Source: JACMJL01 sp963791805
GTDB lineage: Bacteria; Bacillota; Clostridia; Clostridiales; Clostridiaceae
DNA: 64,000 nucleotides
NCBI GenBank assembly: GCA_963791805.1
Contig: CAWBTU010000006.1
Span: 620,001 to 684,000 of the forward strand
Direction: 5' to 3'
The notes beneath the pieces are model-generated. The model was not told where the DNA came from. It was given only the letters and a program-made list of their open reading frames with translations, and searched no databases. The first letter of the stretch is position 1. Each line of letters starts with the position of its first letter. Made by a program: the position numbers and the translations under genes. This document shows positions 39,839 to 48,904 of the stretch, one piece after another.

Positions 39839-40558
39839 ATGAAGCGTATTTCTTTTATTGCTTACGTGTCAACTACACTTTTTTATGTAGTACCGAGGAA
39901 GATAAAAATGGATAAACTTAGGAAAAAAGGAGATATAGAAAATTTGGATGACCTTGTTAATGAAACAGTTTCTGTTTGGTCAAGGTCAATTCTAGATAAA
40001 GTAGGAGTAAAAGTATTAGTCAAGGGAAATGAAAATATTCCAGAGGGAAGTTGCTTATTTGTATCTAATCATCAGGGAAATTTTGACTTTCTTGCTATGA
40101 TGGGATATATAGATAAACCAATAGGATTTGTAGCTAAATCTGAAATAGGTAAATATCCATTTTTCCCTAAAGTGATGAAAGAGATGCATTGTGTTTTTAT
40201 AGATAGAGATGATATGCGGCAATCTGTAAGAGCAATAAACGAGGCAGCAGAACATTTGAAAAATGGTTATTCTATGCTTATATTCCCAGAAGGTACAAGG
40301 AGCAAAGGTCATCATATGAATGAGTTCAAAAAAGGAAGCTTAAAATTGGCACAAAAGGGTTCAGTTCCAATTGTTCCGGTTACTGTAGATGGTAGTTATA
40401 AATTATACGAAGAAAATGATGGCAAGGCCATGACTCCTGGAGAGATAAAACTGATTATAGATAAACCAATTTATTTAGATACGCTTTCACAAGAAGAAAA
40501 AAAAGGTATTGCTAAGTATGTACAGGATGTTATACAAGAAAATTTAAATAATATGTAA
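39839..40558 (+). CDS. plsC: 1-acyl-sn-glycerol-3-phosphate acyltransferase
   Basis: Membrane-associated acyltransferase making phosphatidic acid from lysophosphatidate. Catalytic NHQGNFD (H-x4-D) is at about residue 73, and the substrate-binding FPEGTRSKG and VPIVPVTVDGSY blocks are present. The frame opens at TTG 39830, which abuts AAAGGA, so ATG 39839 is preferred. Length 239 aa is typical. Confidence 0.93.
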   Translation: MKRISFIAYVSTTLFYVVPRKIKMDKLRKKGDIENLDDLVNETVSVWSRSILDKVGVKVLVKGNENIPEGSCLFVSNHQGNFDFLAMMGYIDKPIGFVAKSEIGKYPFFPKVMKEMHCVFIDRDDMRQSVRAINEAAEHLKNGYSMLIFPEGTRSKGHHMNEFKKGSLKLAQKGSVPIVPVTVDGSYKLYEENDGKAMTPGEIKLIIDKPIYLDTLSQEEKKGIAKYVQDVIQENLNNM

Positions 40559-40568
40559 AAATACGTGT

Positions 40569-40603
40569 GAGTGGCAGACTATTTGTAATCTGCCACTTGT
40601 TTG
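40569..40603 (+). terminator. Terminator of plsC
   Basis: A stem GAGTGGCAGA / TCTGCCACTT (one G-T pair) with a 10-nt loop followed by GTTTG. Confidence 0.75.
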
Positions 40604-40626
40604 TTATATATTCTATAATTATTCCT

Positions 40627-41457
40627 TTAATGAAGCTTGTTCAAATATATTTTAGTAGCAGCTTTCCAGTGAGGTAATTCTAAATCAAAACAATTTTTAA
40701 GCATTGAAGTATTAAGCGAAGCATTTTTAGGTCTTGGTGCCACAGTGTTTATAATATCCTTAGGAATTGCAATTAATTCTTTTTTTATATTTTTAACTTC
40801 GAAAATATAATTTATCCAATCAAATTTACTTACATGATCTGGACTTGCACAGTTATAAATTCCGTACAAATCTGATTGAATTATCCTTTCTATAGCAAAA
40901 CAAATATCCTCAATATTTGTTGGGTTTCCTATTTCTTGAGTACACATGAATACTTCAGCAGTTTTATTATCTAGTACATTTTGAATAAAGCAATCCTCAC
41001 CACCAAAAATCCAAGAAGTTCTAATAATAAAATATTTTTTACACAAGGTTCTAATGAGTTTTTCGCTTGCAAGTTTAGTTTTGCCAAATATATTAACTGG
41101 ATAGCAATCGTCGGTTTCATAGTAGGAAGTTTGTTTCTCGCCGTTGTAGACATAACTTGATGATAAATAAATTATAGGAATATCTAACAAACTGCAGGGA
41201 TATGCAGTATTAAGACTTCCGATAGTATTAAAAGTATAGGCAAGACCTTCATCCTTTTCACATAAATCAAGGTTTTCTAAAGAAGCAGTATGAATTACCA
41301 CATCAGGTTTTATGCTTGCAATAGTATCTAAAGTTTTTGATTTATCTGTTAAGCATAATGTATCCTTAGTAAATCCAAAAATAACGTTACTTTTGGACAA
41401 ATAAGAATTGAGATAATTCCCTAAGGCATTCTCTATATCAGTTATTAAAATATTCAT
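40627..41457 (-). CDS. RmlD-like sugar-nucleotide reductase with altered active site
   Basis: A 276-aa extended SDR protein similar to dTDP-4-dehydrorhamnose reductase (RmlD). The family context is clear: DVVIHTASLENLDLCEKD, LSSSYVYNGEKQT, TKLASEKLIRT, IIRTSWIFG. But the N-terminal glycine motif, usually TGANGQLG, reads TDIENALG, and the catalytic Tyr of YGRTK is Phe (FGKTK; F124, K128). These changes would impair NADPH binding and proton transfer. No rmlA, rmlB or rmlC is nearby. It may be a non-catalytic or altered-function member. Ribosome binding site AAGGAGGA. Confidence 0.82.
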   Translation of the reverse strand: MNILITDIENALGNYLNSYLSKSNVIFGFTKDTLCLTDKSKTLDTIASIKPDVVIHTASLENLDLCEKDEGLAYTFNTIGSLNTAYPCSLLDIPIIYLSSSYVYNGEKQTSYYETDDCYPVNIFGKTKLASEKLIRTLCKKYFIIRTSWIFGGEDCFIQNVLDNKTAEVFMCTQEIGNPTNIEDICFAIERIIQSDLYGIYNCASPDHVSKFDWINYIFEVKNIKKELIAIPKDIINTVAPRPKNASLNTSMLKNCFDLELPHWKAATKIYLNKLH

Positions 41458-41585
41458 TACATTCCTCCTTGTATTAGCTAAATTTAGAATGAATTAATAT
41501 ATAGCCTTTATTTGCATTTATAAAAGTAAATAATAGGCTATATATAGATTATATGAGATTTATAATAAATAATTCATGTTTTAGC

Positions 41586-41614
41586 TTGACATTAATAAAT
41601 TCAAAATATATAAT
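41586..41614 (+). promoter_or_regulatory. helD promoter
   Basis: TTGACA (41586-41591), 17-bp spacer and TATAAT (41609-41614): consensus boxes, 45 bp before the HelD start. Confidence 0.75.
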
Positions 41615-41659
41615 TATTAAACTTGCAATTCCATTGGTTTGTTTAATGGGAGGATTTAA

Positions 41660-43954
41660 ATGGCTATTGAAAATATTGAATTTTTAAATGAAAAAGATAA
41701 ATTACAAGTTACCCAAGTATGGTTAAATAGGGAAAAAGTTGAGATTGATAAAAATACTAACCAGTTAGAAGGAAAAATTGCAGTACTTAAGAAGCAAGCA
41801 AAAGGCAGATATAATGAAGAACTTGAGATGAATCAAAAACTACATAGCATTGCTTGCAAGAACCTTGAAAAATATATTGAAGCTGAGCCTAACCCTTATT
41901 TTGCTAGAATCGATTTTAAAGAGTATAAAAGAGAGCTAGAGAGCTTCTATATAGGAAAATTCGGACTTGGAGATATTGCCACTGGGGATGAGATGGTTAT
42001 TGATTGGAGAGCACCTATAGCAGATTTATACTATAGTAGCACAGAAGGTGAAACATATTATGAAGCACCTATGGGACTAATTAATGGCAAATTGTCTTTA
42101 AAAAGAAAGTTTCTAATAAGAGAAGGCGAATTGAGAGACGCCTTCGATGAAGGTATTAATGAGATAATACTTAAATCTGCTACAGCTGATGCAGAATCTG
42201 TACTTATAGATGAATATTTGAGAATAAATCTTGAAGAGAGCTTAAGCGGTAAACTAAAAGATGTAGTAGCAACTATTCAAAAGGAACAAAACACTATAAT
42301 ACGTGCTGAAAAGAATATACCGTTAATAGTTCAAGGTTCAGCAGGTTCGGGCAAGACAACAATAGCACTACACAGACTAGCATATCTGCTTTATAAATAT
42401 AAAAGCAGACTTTCAGGTAAAGATATTCTAGTTGTAGCGCCTAATAAGCTGTTTTTAGATTATATTTCTGATTTACTTCCTAACTTAGGTGTTGATGAAG
42501 TTAGGCAAAGTACTTTTGAGGAAATTTCCTTAGATATATTAGAGGTTAAAGGGAAAGTTCTTACTAAGGATAAGAAACTCTCAGAGGTATTAGAGAGTAA
42601 AGATATAAATAGAGCTAAAAATATCACAGCAATAAGCAATTTAAAGGGCACATCTTTGTACAAAGACATAATGGATAGGTATATAGATTACCTAGAAGAA
42701 GCTGATTCAAAGGTTTCAGATATTATGATTGAAGACTATGTAATTTTTGATAAGAAGGAAATTAAAAGATTATTTGTAGAAGATTTAATTAAGTTTCCAA
42801 TAAATAAAAGAAAAGATGAAATTAAAAGGTATTTAAAATTAAAAATAAATGAAAAAATAGTAAATATTCTTTCTAAGATAGATTTCAAATATGAATATTA
42901 TATAGCTAGAATTAAGAAGAACATGGAAGATGGATTAGAGAGAAGAGCAAAATTAACTGAGATTTATGACGAGAGAGATAATAAGAAAAAGGATATTCAA
43001 AAGAATATTTTAATTGAATTTGATAATTATTTTAATAATTGGAAACATGGAAGTAACACTGATTTATATTTACATTTAATTAATAATGAAGAAATCTTTA
43101 AACAGGTTTCTGGTAATCAAATATCAGATGAAGTATATATGCAAATTAAACAAGGTATTAATGAAAATTTAATTAATGGAAGTATTGATAGTGATGATAT
43201 TCCAGCAATGTTGTATCTTAAGTTTAAAGTAGATGATGTACCTGAAAAGTATAAATTTAAACATCTAGTGGTAGATGAAGCTCAAGATTATTCTATTTTT
43301 CAACTTTTAGTTATGCGAATGCTTGCAGTAAATAATTCCTTTACAATGGTTGGAGATATAGGTCAAGGAATTTATTTTTATAAGGGGATAGATGATTGGA
43401 ATAAAGTAATTGAGGAAGCTTTTGAAGGGGAAGGTAAATATATTTCCTTAGCTCAAAGCTATAGGTCAACTGTAGAAATAATTGATTTTGCAAACAGAGT
43501 TTTAAGAAAACAAAGCAATAGTTTAGAACCAGCAAAACCTGTATTAAGACATGGTAAAAAACCAGAGATTATTAATTTTGATGGCAGTAAAGATTTTTCA
43601 GAAAAACTTGATGAAATAGTTGCAAACATTATAATAAAAGGCAAAAATAGTGTAGCAGTTATAGGAAAAACATTAGATGAATGCAAAAAAATCAGGGAAA
43701 TATTGAAAAAGAATAGTAAATATCAATGGGAATTTGTTAAGGATACTGACAAAAAACTAAAACTTGATAAAATAATTATTCCTTCATATATGACTAAAGG
43801 TCTAGAGTTTGATTGTAGCGTAATATATGATTGTAGTGAAGATAATTATAAGGACACAGAACTAGATAAAAAAATACTTTATGTAGCCCTTACAAGAGCA
43901 TTACATGAAGAATATGTGTTTTATTGTGGTAAACTAACAAATATTTTGATATAA
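41660..43954 (+). CDS. helD: RNA polymerase recycling motor HelD
   Basis: A UvrD/Rep-type superfamily 1 ATPase of the HelD family that removes RNA polymerase stuck on DNA. The N-terminal arm is a long coiled coil (about residues 1-75) that enters the RNAP secondary channel in known homologues. Conserved blocks are NPYFARIDFKE, YIGKFGLGD, VIDWRAPIADLYY, Walker A GSAGSGKT (about 227-234), Walker B VVDEAQDYS, QSYRST (motif IV) and VALTRALHE (motif VI). The 764-aa length matches Bacillus HelD. Confidence 0.93.
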   Translation: MAIENIEFLNEKDKLQVTQVWLNREKVEIDKNTNQLEGKIAVLKKQAKGRYNEELEMNQKLHSIACKNLEKYIEAEPNPYFARIDFKEYKRELESFYIGKFGLGDIATGDEMVIDWRAPIADLYYSSTEGETYYEAPMGLINGKLSLKRKFLIREGELRDAFDEGINEIILKSATADAESVLIDEYLRINLEESLSGKLKDVVATIQKEQNTIIRAEKNIPLIVQGSAGSGKTTIALHRLAYLLYKYKSRLSGKDILVVAPNKLFLDYISDLLPNLGVDEVRQSTFEEISLDILEVKGKVLTKDKKLSEVLESKDINRAKNITAISNLKGTSLYKDIMDRYIDYLEEADSKVSDIMIEDYVIFDKKEIKRLFVEDLIKFPINKRKDEIKRYLKLKINEKIVNILSKIDFKYEYYIARIKKNMEDGLERRAKLTEIYDERDNKKKDIQKNILIEFDNYFNNWKHGSNTDLYLHLINNEEIFKQVSGNQISDEVYMQIKQGINENLINGSIDSDDIPAMLYLKFKVDDVPEKYKFKHLVVDEAQDYSIFQLLVMRMLAVNNSFTMVGDIGQGIYFYKGIDDWNKVIEEAFEGEGKYISLAQSYRSTVEIIDFANRVLRKQSNSLEPAKPVLRHGKKPEIINFDGSKDFSEKLDEIVANIIIKGKNSVAVIGKTLDECKKIREILKKNSKYQWEFVKDTDKKLKLDKIIIPSYMTKGLEFDCSVIYDCSEDNYKDTELDKKILYVALTRALHEEYVFYCGKLTNILI

Positions 43955-44037
43955 AAATATTATTCAATGTGTTAAACTACTTCTTAGAAGATACTAAACA
44001 TAATATAACTATAATATTTATATGAGGAGTGAACCAA

Positions 44038-44298
44038 TTGGAAGTAAAAGATGTTATGTCCTTTAAAAATGAAGATGGTGAGAAAATTGATTTAGAAGTG
44101 GTAGCAAAAATTTATCTTGAAGAAAAAGAGTATATTCTGCTTTCACCCATTGAAGACGAAGGAAAAGATGAAATTGACACTTTCTCGTATAGGGTTGATA
44201 TTGAGGACGGGCAGGAAGTTCTCAATATGGTAGAAGATGAAGAGGAATTTATTAGAATTAAGAAAGAATATAAAAAATTACTATATCATAAAGAATAA
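44038..44298 (+). CDS. DUF1292 family protein
   Basis: An 86-aa acidic protein of the DUF1292 (YrzB-like) family, with the typical pattern LEVVAKIYLEEKEYILLSP and a late FIRIKKEYKKL. Function unknown in the family. The frame opens at GTG 44029, which is inside the GAGGAG site; TTG 44038 is the likely start. Confidence 0.85.
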   Translation: MEVKDVMSFKNEDGEKIDLEVVAKIYLEEKEYILLSPIEDEGKDEIDTFSYRVDIEDGQEVLNMVEDEEEFIRIKKEYKKLLYHKE

Positions 44299-44312
44299 AG
44301 GTAGGTATGAAA

Positions 44313-44711
44313 ATGGATAAGAAAATAATATTAGATTTACTAAAAGAAAATGAGCTTTCAGATATTGAAGAATTACAATACAAAGATGATGTGCTAGTTG
44401 TAAGATTTTATTACGATTTTGATGAAACTGAAATAAAGGCTGCTAAAGCTTTTGCAGACGATGAGAGTGGAGAAGAAGAGCAGAATGAAATATGGACTGA
44501 AGAGTTTTTCTTACCATATCTTACTGACTTAGCAATAGACAATGTTGGAGAATATATTGAAGAAATAATGGAGCAGGCAAAAGTTTCATCACAATATATG
44601 TCCTACGATTTAAATATTGAAGAGACTGATTATTGTGAGTTTATAGCTGTTTTCTATGAAGGTGAAAATGAAATTGAAATTGAAACTGTATTGGATGAAT
44701 TAAAGCTATAA
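44313..44711 (+). CDS. Small acidic hypothetical protein
   Basis: A 132-aa very acidic cytosolic protein with no recognised domain. Starts DKKIILDLLKENELSDIEEL; the middle has an acidic turn (FADDESGEEEQNE). It is 14 nt downstream of the DUF1292 gene in the same operon. ATG 44307 abuts AAGGTAGG; ATG 44313 has better spacing. Confidence 0.7.
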   Translation: MDKKIILDLLKENELSDIEELQYKDDVLVVRFYYDFDETEIKAAKAFADDESGEEEQNEIWTEEFFLPYLTDLAIDNVGEYIEEIMEQAKVSSQYMSYDLNIEETDYCEFIAVFYEGENEIEIETVLDELKL

Positions 44712-44787
44712 AGATAAAGAATAATTAGAAAATTACAAAATAAAATTTAGGCTTGCATATATTATGAAAGATGATATAATAATACAT

Positions 44788-44971
44788 GAGTTGTTCCTAA
44801 AGTGTTCGAAAAGCTTATTTTTTCAACCGACATAATCAATAAGGGATTATCAATAATTTTATGGATGTCATGCTGATATTATTTGATTAGAAGACAGAAA
44901 TATTATGAGATTAGCCCACCTGCTTAAATGCGGGTGTGATAGATAAGTGAAACGGCATTTCGGGATTTAAA
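44788..44971 (+). ncRNA. ssrS: 6S RNA
   Basis: A regulatory RNA of about 184 nt that mimics an open promoter and binds sigma-A RNA polymerase. The strong promoter TTGCAT - 16 bp - TATAAT (44775-44780) lies 8 nt upstream. The diagnostic closing stem is present: 5' TCCTAAAGTGTTCG near 44795-44808 and 3' CGGCATTTCGGGA near 44953-44965, matching E. coli 6S TCTGAGATGTTCGC / GCGGCATCTCGGA in layout. A large internal bubble and a terminal hairpin occupy the centre. Confidence 0.85.
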
Positions 44972-44982
44972 TGATTATTAAT

Positions 44983-45015
44983 TTGACATGGACAATTGTC
45001 CGTGTCAATAATTTT
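44983..45015 (+). terminator. Hairpin between 6S RNA and tRNA-Glu
   Basis: A perfect stem TTGACATGGACA/TGTCCGTGTCAA around an AAT... centre, followed by TAATTTT and immediately by the tRNA. It could stop 6S transcription in part, or serve as a processing signal. Confidence 0.6.
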
Positions 45016-45090
45016 GGCCTCATGGTCAAGCGGTCAAGACGTCGCCCTCTCACGGCGGAAACTGGGGTTCGATTCCCCATGGGGTCACCA
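45016..45090 (+). tRNA. tRNA-Glu(CTC)
   Basis: A 75-nt tRNA. Acceptor GGCCTCA pairs with TGGGGTC (two G-T pairs), anticodon CTC in CCCTCTCACGG, T-arm GGGGTTCGATTCCCC, encoded CCA. No separate promoter fits between it and 6S, so it is probably made by read-through from the 6S promoter. Confidence 0.93.
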
Positions 45091-45097
45091 AACATTG

Positions 45098-45138
45098 AAT
45101 GACTGGTTTTACAGAAATGTAAAGCTGGTCATTTTTTA
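45098..45138 (+). terminator. Terminator of tRNA-Glu
   Basis: A 15-bp stem AATGACTGGTTTTAC / GTAAAGCTGGTCATT (G-T pairs included) followed by TTTTTATTTT. Confidence 0.85.
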
Positions 45139-45268
45139 TTTTGATACAATATGCCTAATTAAACAAGTTACTTCTTCTAAAGAAAATACTTTAAGCACCA
45201 TGTATTTACTTAATATTACATTTAAGGTATAATAATACCAACAATGTAATAGGAAGGTGGTCTATATT

Positions 45269-46297
45269 TTGGGAAATAGCGAAAGAATAAGTTATTTGGA
45301 CATTGCAAAAGGAATAGCTATAGTACTAGTGATTTTAGGACATATCTATAATGAAAATCCCATTAAAATTTGGTTGTATTCTTTTCATTTACCTTTGTTT
45401 TTCTTTATATCAGGATGTTTGTTGAGTTCTAAAAATGTAACTAATGTTAATATGGGCAAAATTATTAGGGATAAAGTAAGAAGTTTAATAATACCATATT
45501 TTAGTTTCTCAATTATAATTACTTGCCTATGGGGAATTGAAACTTATCTAACGAAAAGAACAGATTTGACAATGGGTTCAATAGAGAATAATTTAATCTC
45601 AGTTATTACTTTTAGAGGAATAGAAGCATTATGGTTTTTACCCTGCTTATTTGCTATTGAAATAATTTTCATATTTTTTATTAAGCATTTAATACATAAA
45701 GAAATAATAATATCAACAATAATTATTATTTCTTTATTGCCTTTTGTAAAGCTATCAAATAATATTTACTATTTAGAAATTGTGAGAGTATTTGTTGGAC
45801 TAGTATTTTTAGGAAGTGGATATTATTTGTTTAAAAGTATTAGTAAGATTGACAATATAATATTTCCAATTGTTTTTCTGATGATAAATATTATAATAGC
45901 AAATTATAATGGATTTGTGGATATATACTCAGTGACTTTAAATAATTATTTACTTTATTATGTTTCAGCATTTTGTGGCATTATAGGAATTTTACTATTA
46001 TGTAAAAAAATTAGACAGATCAGAACTATTGAATTTATTGGTGTGAACTCACTTATTATTTTTGCGACACATCTACAGGTAATGGCAATTGTCTTTAAGC
46101 TTTTAGGGAAGATAACTAAGCATTCTAGCCTATATTTAAGAGATAATGTATTATGGGGAATTGTTGTATTATGTGTTGTTATTTTAATGGAAATGCCTGT
46201 AATATATATAATCAACAAATGGTTTAGTTTTCTTCTAGGGAGAAGAAAATTTTACAAAGAAAAAGAATATGAGAGAGATCTTGTATTAACTAGATGA
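45269..46297 (+). CDS. Acyltransferase family 3 membrane protein
   Basis: A 342-aa integral membrane acyltransferase (OafA/WecH/NodX-like) that acylates a cell-surface glycan or other carbohydrate. N-terminal RISYLDIAKGIAIVLVILGH and the catalytic His region FHLPLFFFISG are present, with about ten membrane helices. The frame opens at GTG 45257 inside the GGAAGGTGG site, so TTG 45269 is the likely start. The acceptor is unknown. Confidence 0.9.
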   Translation: MGNSERISYLDIAKGIAIVLVILGHIYNENPIKIWLYSFHLPLFFFISGCLLSSKNVTNVNMGKIIRDKVRSLIIPYFSFSIIITCLWGIETYLTKRTDLTMGSIENNLISVITFRGIEALWFLPCLFAIEIIFIFFIKHLIHKEIIISTIIIISLLPFVKLSNNIYYLEIVRVFVGLVFLGSGYYLFKSISKIDNIIFPIVFLMINIIIANYNGFVDIYSVTLNNYLLYYVSAFCGIIGILLLCKKIRQIRTIEFIGVNSLIIFATHLQVMAIVFKLLGKITKHSSLYLRDNVLWGIVVLCVVILMEMPVIYIINKWFSFLLGRRKFYKEKEYERDLVLTR

Positions 46298-46464
46298 ATA
46301 TAGATTTAAGTAGATAGGGAAGGCTTATTTATTATTTATTTATGTTTTCCACTACAGTAAAAGTAAGTTGATAATTTTGCATGAATTCGCTCCCTTTGAT
46401 TTTTAAGAAAGATTTAGTATAATTATTTTATTAGGTATTTTCTATATATTAAGGAGTGGTTTAT

Positions 46465-47388
46465 GTGACAGTTAAAGTGGAAAGTATAATAGAGGATTTA
46501 AAACTTGAAGTACTTGTTGAGGGAAATTCTAATATGGAAATTGGAGTAAGTGATATGAATAGGCCTGGACTTCAATTTGCAGGATTTTATAATTACTTCG
46601 CTAACGATAGGGTACAAATTGTTGGTCGAGCAGAATGGGGCTACCTAGATGCAATGCAACCTGCCTTAAGAAGTAAAAGATTGAAAAAGTACTTTGAATT
46701 TGATACTCCTTGTACTATCATGACTAGAGGACTAGAACCGCATAAAGAATTTATTTTAAGTGCAAAAGAGAATAATAAATATATTTTAAGAACTAGTAGT
46801 ATATCTACTCGTTTTATTAATAAGTTAATGAATTATTTGGATGAGAAGCTGGCACCTGAGACTAGGCTACACGGAGTGCTGGTTGATGTTTATGGTATAG
46901 GTATGCTAATTATTGGTGAAAGTGGAATAGGAAAGAGTGAAACTGCATTAGAGCTTATAAAGAGAGGTCATAGACTAGTAGCAGATGATGCGGTAGATGT
47001 TAAAGCTATAGATGGCATACTTATGGGTTCATCACCTTATATTACCTCAGGGATGATTGAAGTAAGGGGTATGGGTATAATAGATATTCCTGCCTTGTAT
47101 GGTTTAAGTTCTGTTTTTGAAACAAAAAATATAGAGCTAGTAATATCTTTGGAGTATTGGAAGGATGGGGAGTCCTACGATAGACTAGGATTAGATGATG
47201 AGTTTATGGATATATTAAACATACCTGTCAAGAAAATTACGATACCAATTAGACCAGGTAGAAACCTTGCAGTTATTGTTGAAGCTGCAGCAGCAAACTA
47301 TAGATATAGCTTGATTTCAAAAGTTTCACCTGTGGATATTATTGACCGAAGAATGGATGAAGTGATGCGAAATGAAAGAAAAAGATGA
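46465..47388 (+). CDS. hprK: HPr kinase/phosphorylase
   Basis: Phosphorylates HPr on Ser46 and reverses it, controlling carbon catabolite repression. The P-loop GESGIGKSETALELIKRGH is at about residues 151-169, with the catalytic Asp in VADDAVDV, and the signature HprK block IEVRGMGIIDIPALYG. The C-terminal PIRPGRNLAVIVEAAA completes it. Start GTG 46465 with AAGGAG 8 nt before; the open frame to 46456 is inside the site. The end overlaps the next gene by 17 nt, suggesting coupled translation. Confidence 0.96.
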   Translation: MTVKVESIIEDLKLEVLVEGNSNMEIGVSDMNRPGLQFAGFYNYFANDRVQIVGRAEWGYLDAMQPALRSKRLKKYFEFDTPCTIMTRGLEPHKEFILSAKENNKYILRTSSISTRFINKLMNYLDEKLAPETRLHGVLVDVYGIGMLIIGESGIGKSETALELIKRGHRLVADDAVDVKAIDGILMGSSPYITSGMIEVRGMGIIDIPALYGLSSVFETKNIELVISLEYWKDGESYDRLGLDDEFMDILNIPVKKITIPIRPGRNLAVIVEAAAANYRYSLISKVSPVDIIDRRMDEVMRNERKR

Positions 47389-47950
47389 TTTAAGAGAGAA
47401 AATGAAATGGGAAAGACAAAAACTTATTCAATCACAAAAGGAAATTTGGGATTGTAGTATTTACAATAATTTAATTAATAATGAAAATTACATTAATTCA
47501 AAAATAATTTTTATTTTTGTAAGCTTTGAAAAAGAAGTACATACTCATAAAATTATTCAGAATTCTCTTTTACTAGGAAAAACTGTGTGTGTTCCTAAAG
47601 TAGTTTCCAAAGATGGAGGTATGAAAGCTATAGCAATCAATAGCTTTGATGAATTAGTACCTGGTAAATATGGTATATTAGAACCTAAAAATGCTTTAGT
47701 AGAAATTGAACCTATTAATATTGATTTAGTACTTTTACCAGGACTAGCTTTTGATCAATATGGTGGAAGAATTGGATACGGTGGAGGATATTATGATAGG
47801 TTTCTGTCTAAGGTAAATTCTAAAACTGTTTTAATAGGGTTAGCGTACAATTTTCAATTAGTTCCAAGTGTTCCTATGGCAGAGTATGATATCAGAACTA
47901 ATTTTGTAATAACAGAAAGAAATATTAATACAATAAATAAAAGCTGCTAA
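47372..47950 (+). CDS. 5-formyltetrahydrofolate cyclo-ligase
   Basis: Converts 5-formyl-THF to 5,10-methenyl-THF with ATP. Signature GGRIGYGGGYYDRFL at about residues 130-144 and LVLLPGLAFDQ are present. The 192-aa length is normal. It overlaps hprK by 17 nt. Its one-carbon role fits the folate operon 1 kb downstream, though a convergent gene stands between. Confidence 0.95.
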   Translation: MKEKDDLREKMKWERQKLIQSQKEIWDCSIYNNLINNENYINSKIIFIFVSFEKEVHTHKIIQNSLLLGKTVCVPKVVSKDGGMKAIAINSFDELVPGKYGILEPKNALVEIEPINIDLVLLPGLAFDQYGGRIGYGGGYYDRFLSKVNSKTVLIGLAYNFQLVPSVPMAEYDIRTNFVITERNINTINKSC

Positions 47951-47968
47951 CAATTAACAGCTTTTTAA
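47939..47968. terminator. Bidirectional terminator between cyclo-ligase and PHP genes
   Basis: An 8-bp stem AAAAGCTG / CAGCTTTT with an 11-nt loop. It overlaps both stops. Confidence 0.75.
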
Positions 47969-48790
47969 TTTATTCAAAAATTCATTTAAATACTCTCCAG
48001 TTAAAGGGTTAGTACCGATATTACCATGCTTTGTATCATTTTTACTTAGCCCATGAAAATCTGAGCCAGCAGTTACTATTTTATTGTTATCAGATGCAAT
48101 TTTTAAATATTTTTCAGTTTGCTCAGGTGAATTAAGAGGGTATTTACCTTCAATTCCATCTAGATCATACTGTACTAAGTCTTCAATAGAAGATTTTTTT
48201 ATTAATACTGGGTGAGCAAGTACAACTAGTGCATTAACTTCCTTTAGTATTTTTATGCCTTCAATTAAAGAAATATTTTTATTTGGAACATAAGCTGGAC
48301 TATCTTTACTGATTATATTACTAAAAATATATTCAAAATCATAATTATAACCGGCATTTATTATAGCTTGAGCAATATGAGGTCTAGCTATAACACCTTT
48401 AGCGTCCTTTACTAATTGATCACCATCAATATGTATATCAAAATATATTTTTAAATTATCAACAATTTTCTTTCCTCTCCAGACTCTATAATCATACATT
48501 TCAATTAGAAATCTTTGAAACTCATCATTTCTATATGTATTATCTTTAAAATATCCAAGTAAATGAACGCTTTCGTTATTATGAAGAGTAGAAAGTTCTA
48601 TGCCAGGGATTACCTTTATCCCCATATCTAGTCCAGTAGCAATAGCTTCCTCTAATCCTTTTGTAGTATCATGGTCAGTGATTGCAATAATATCTAATTG
48701 CTGCACTTTTGCAGCTTTTACAAGCTGAGAGGGAGTAAATTTTCCGTCTGAAGCATTTGTATGTAAATGAAAATCTCCTTTATAAAACAT
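47954..48790 (-). CDS. PHP-domain phosphoesterase
   Basis: A 278-aa PHP protein similar to the RNase AM/YciV and 3',5'-nucleotide bisphosphatase group. Metal motifs are DFHLHTNASDGKF, ITDHDTTKG, PGIELS, a central ARPHIAQAI, LAHPVL, and late GSDFHG. The frame opens at 48817, but GGAGGG points to ATG 48790. Likely substrates are short RNA ends or phosphonucleotides; not decided by sequence. Confidence 0.9.
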   Translation of the reverse strand: MFYKGDFHLHTNASDGKFTPSQLVKAAKVQQLDIIAITDHDTTKGLEEAIATGLDMGIKVIPGIELSTLHNNESVHLLGYFKDNTYRNDEFQRFLIEMYDYRVWRGKKIVDNLKIYFDIHIDGDQLVKDAKGVIARPHIAQAIINAGYNYDFEYIFSNIISKDSPAYVPNKNISLIEGIKILKEVNALVVLAHPVLIKKSSIEDLVQYDLDGIEGKYPLNSPEQTEKYLKIASDNNKIVTAGSDFHGLSKNDTKHGNIGTNPLTGEYLNEFLNKLKSC

Positions 48791-48904
48791 GAAATCCCTC
48801 CTTTTTTTATATTTCAATTGTATATATAATAATACTACATTTTATTTTTGTTGTCACTTTTGATATAATGAATAAATATTGAACTAAAGTTTGGAGTGTT
48901 AATT

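Noticed and set aside
44983..45011. Own promoter for tRNA-Glu (TTGACA at 44983, CAATAA as -10)
   Set aside because: Transcription would start inside the tRNA; TTGACA is part of the hairpin stem.
44996..45232. 78-codon frame on the plus strand
   Set aside because: It reads through tRNA-Glu and its terminator and has no ribosome binding site.
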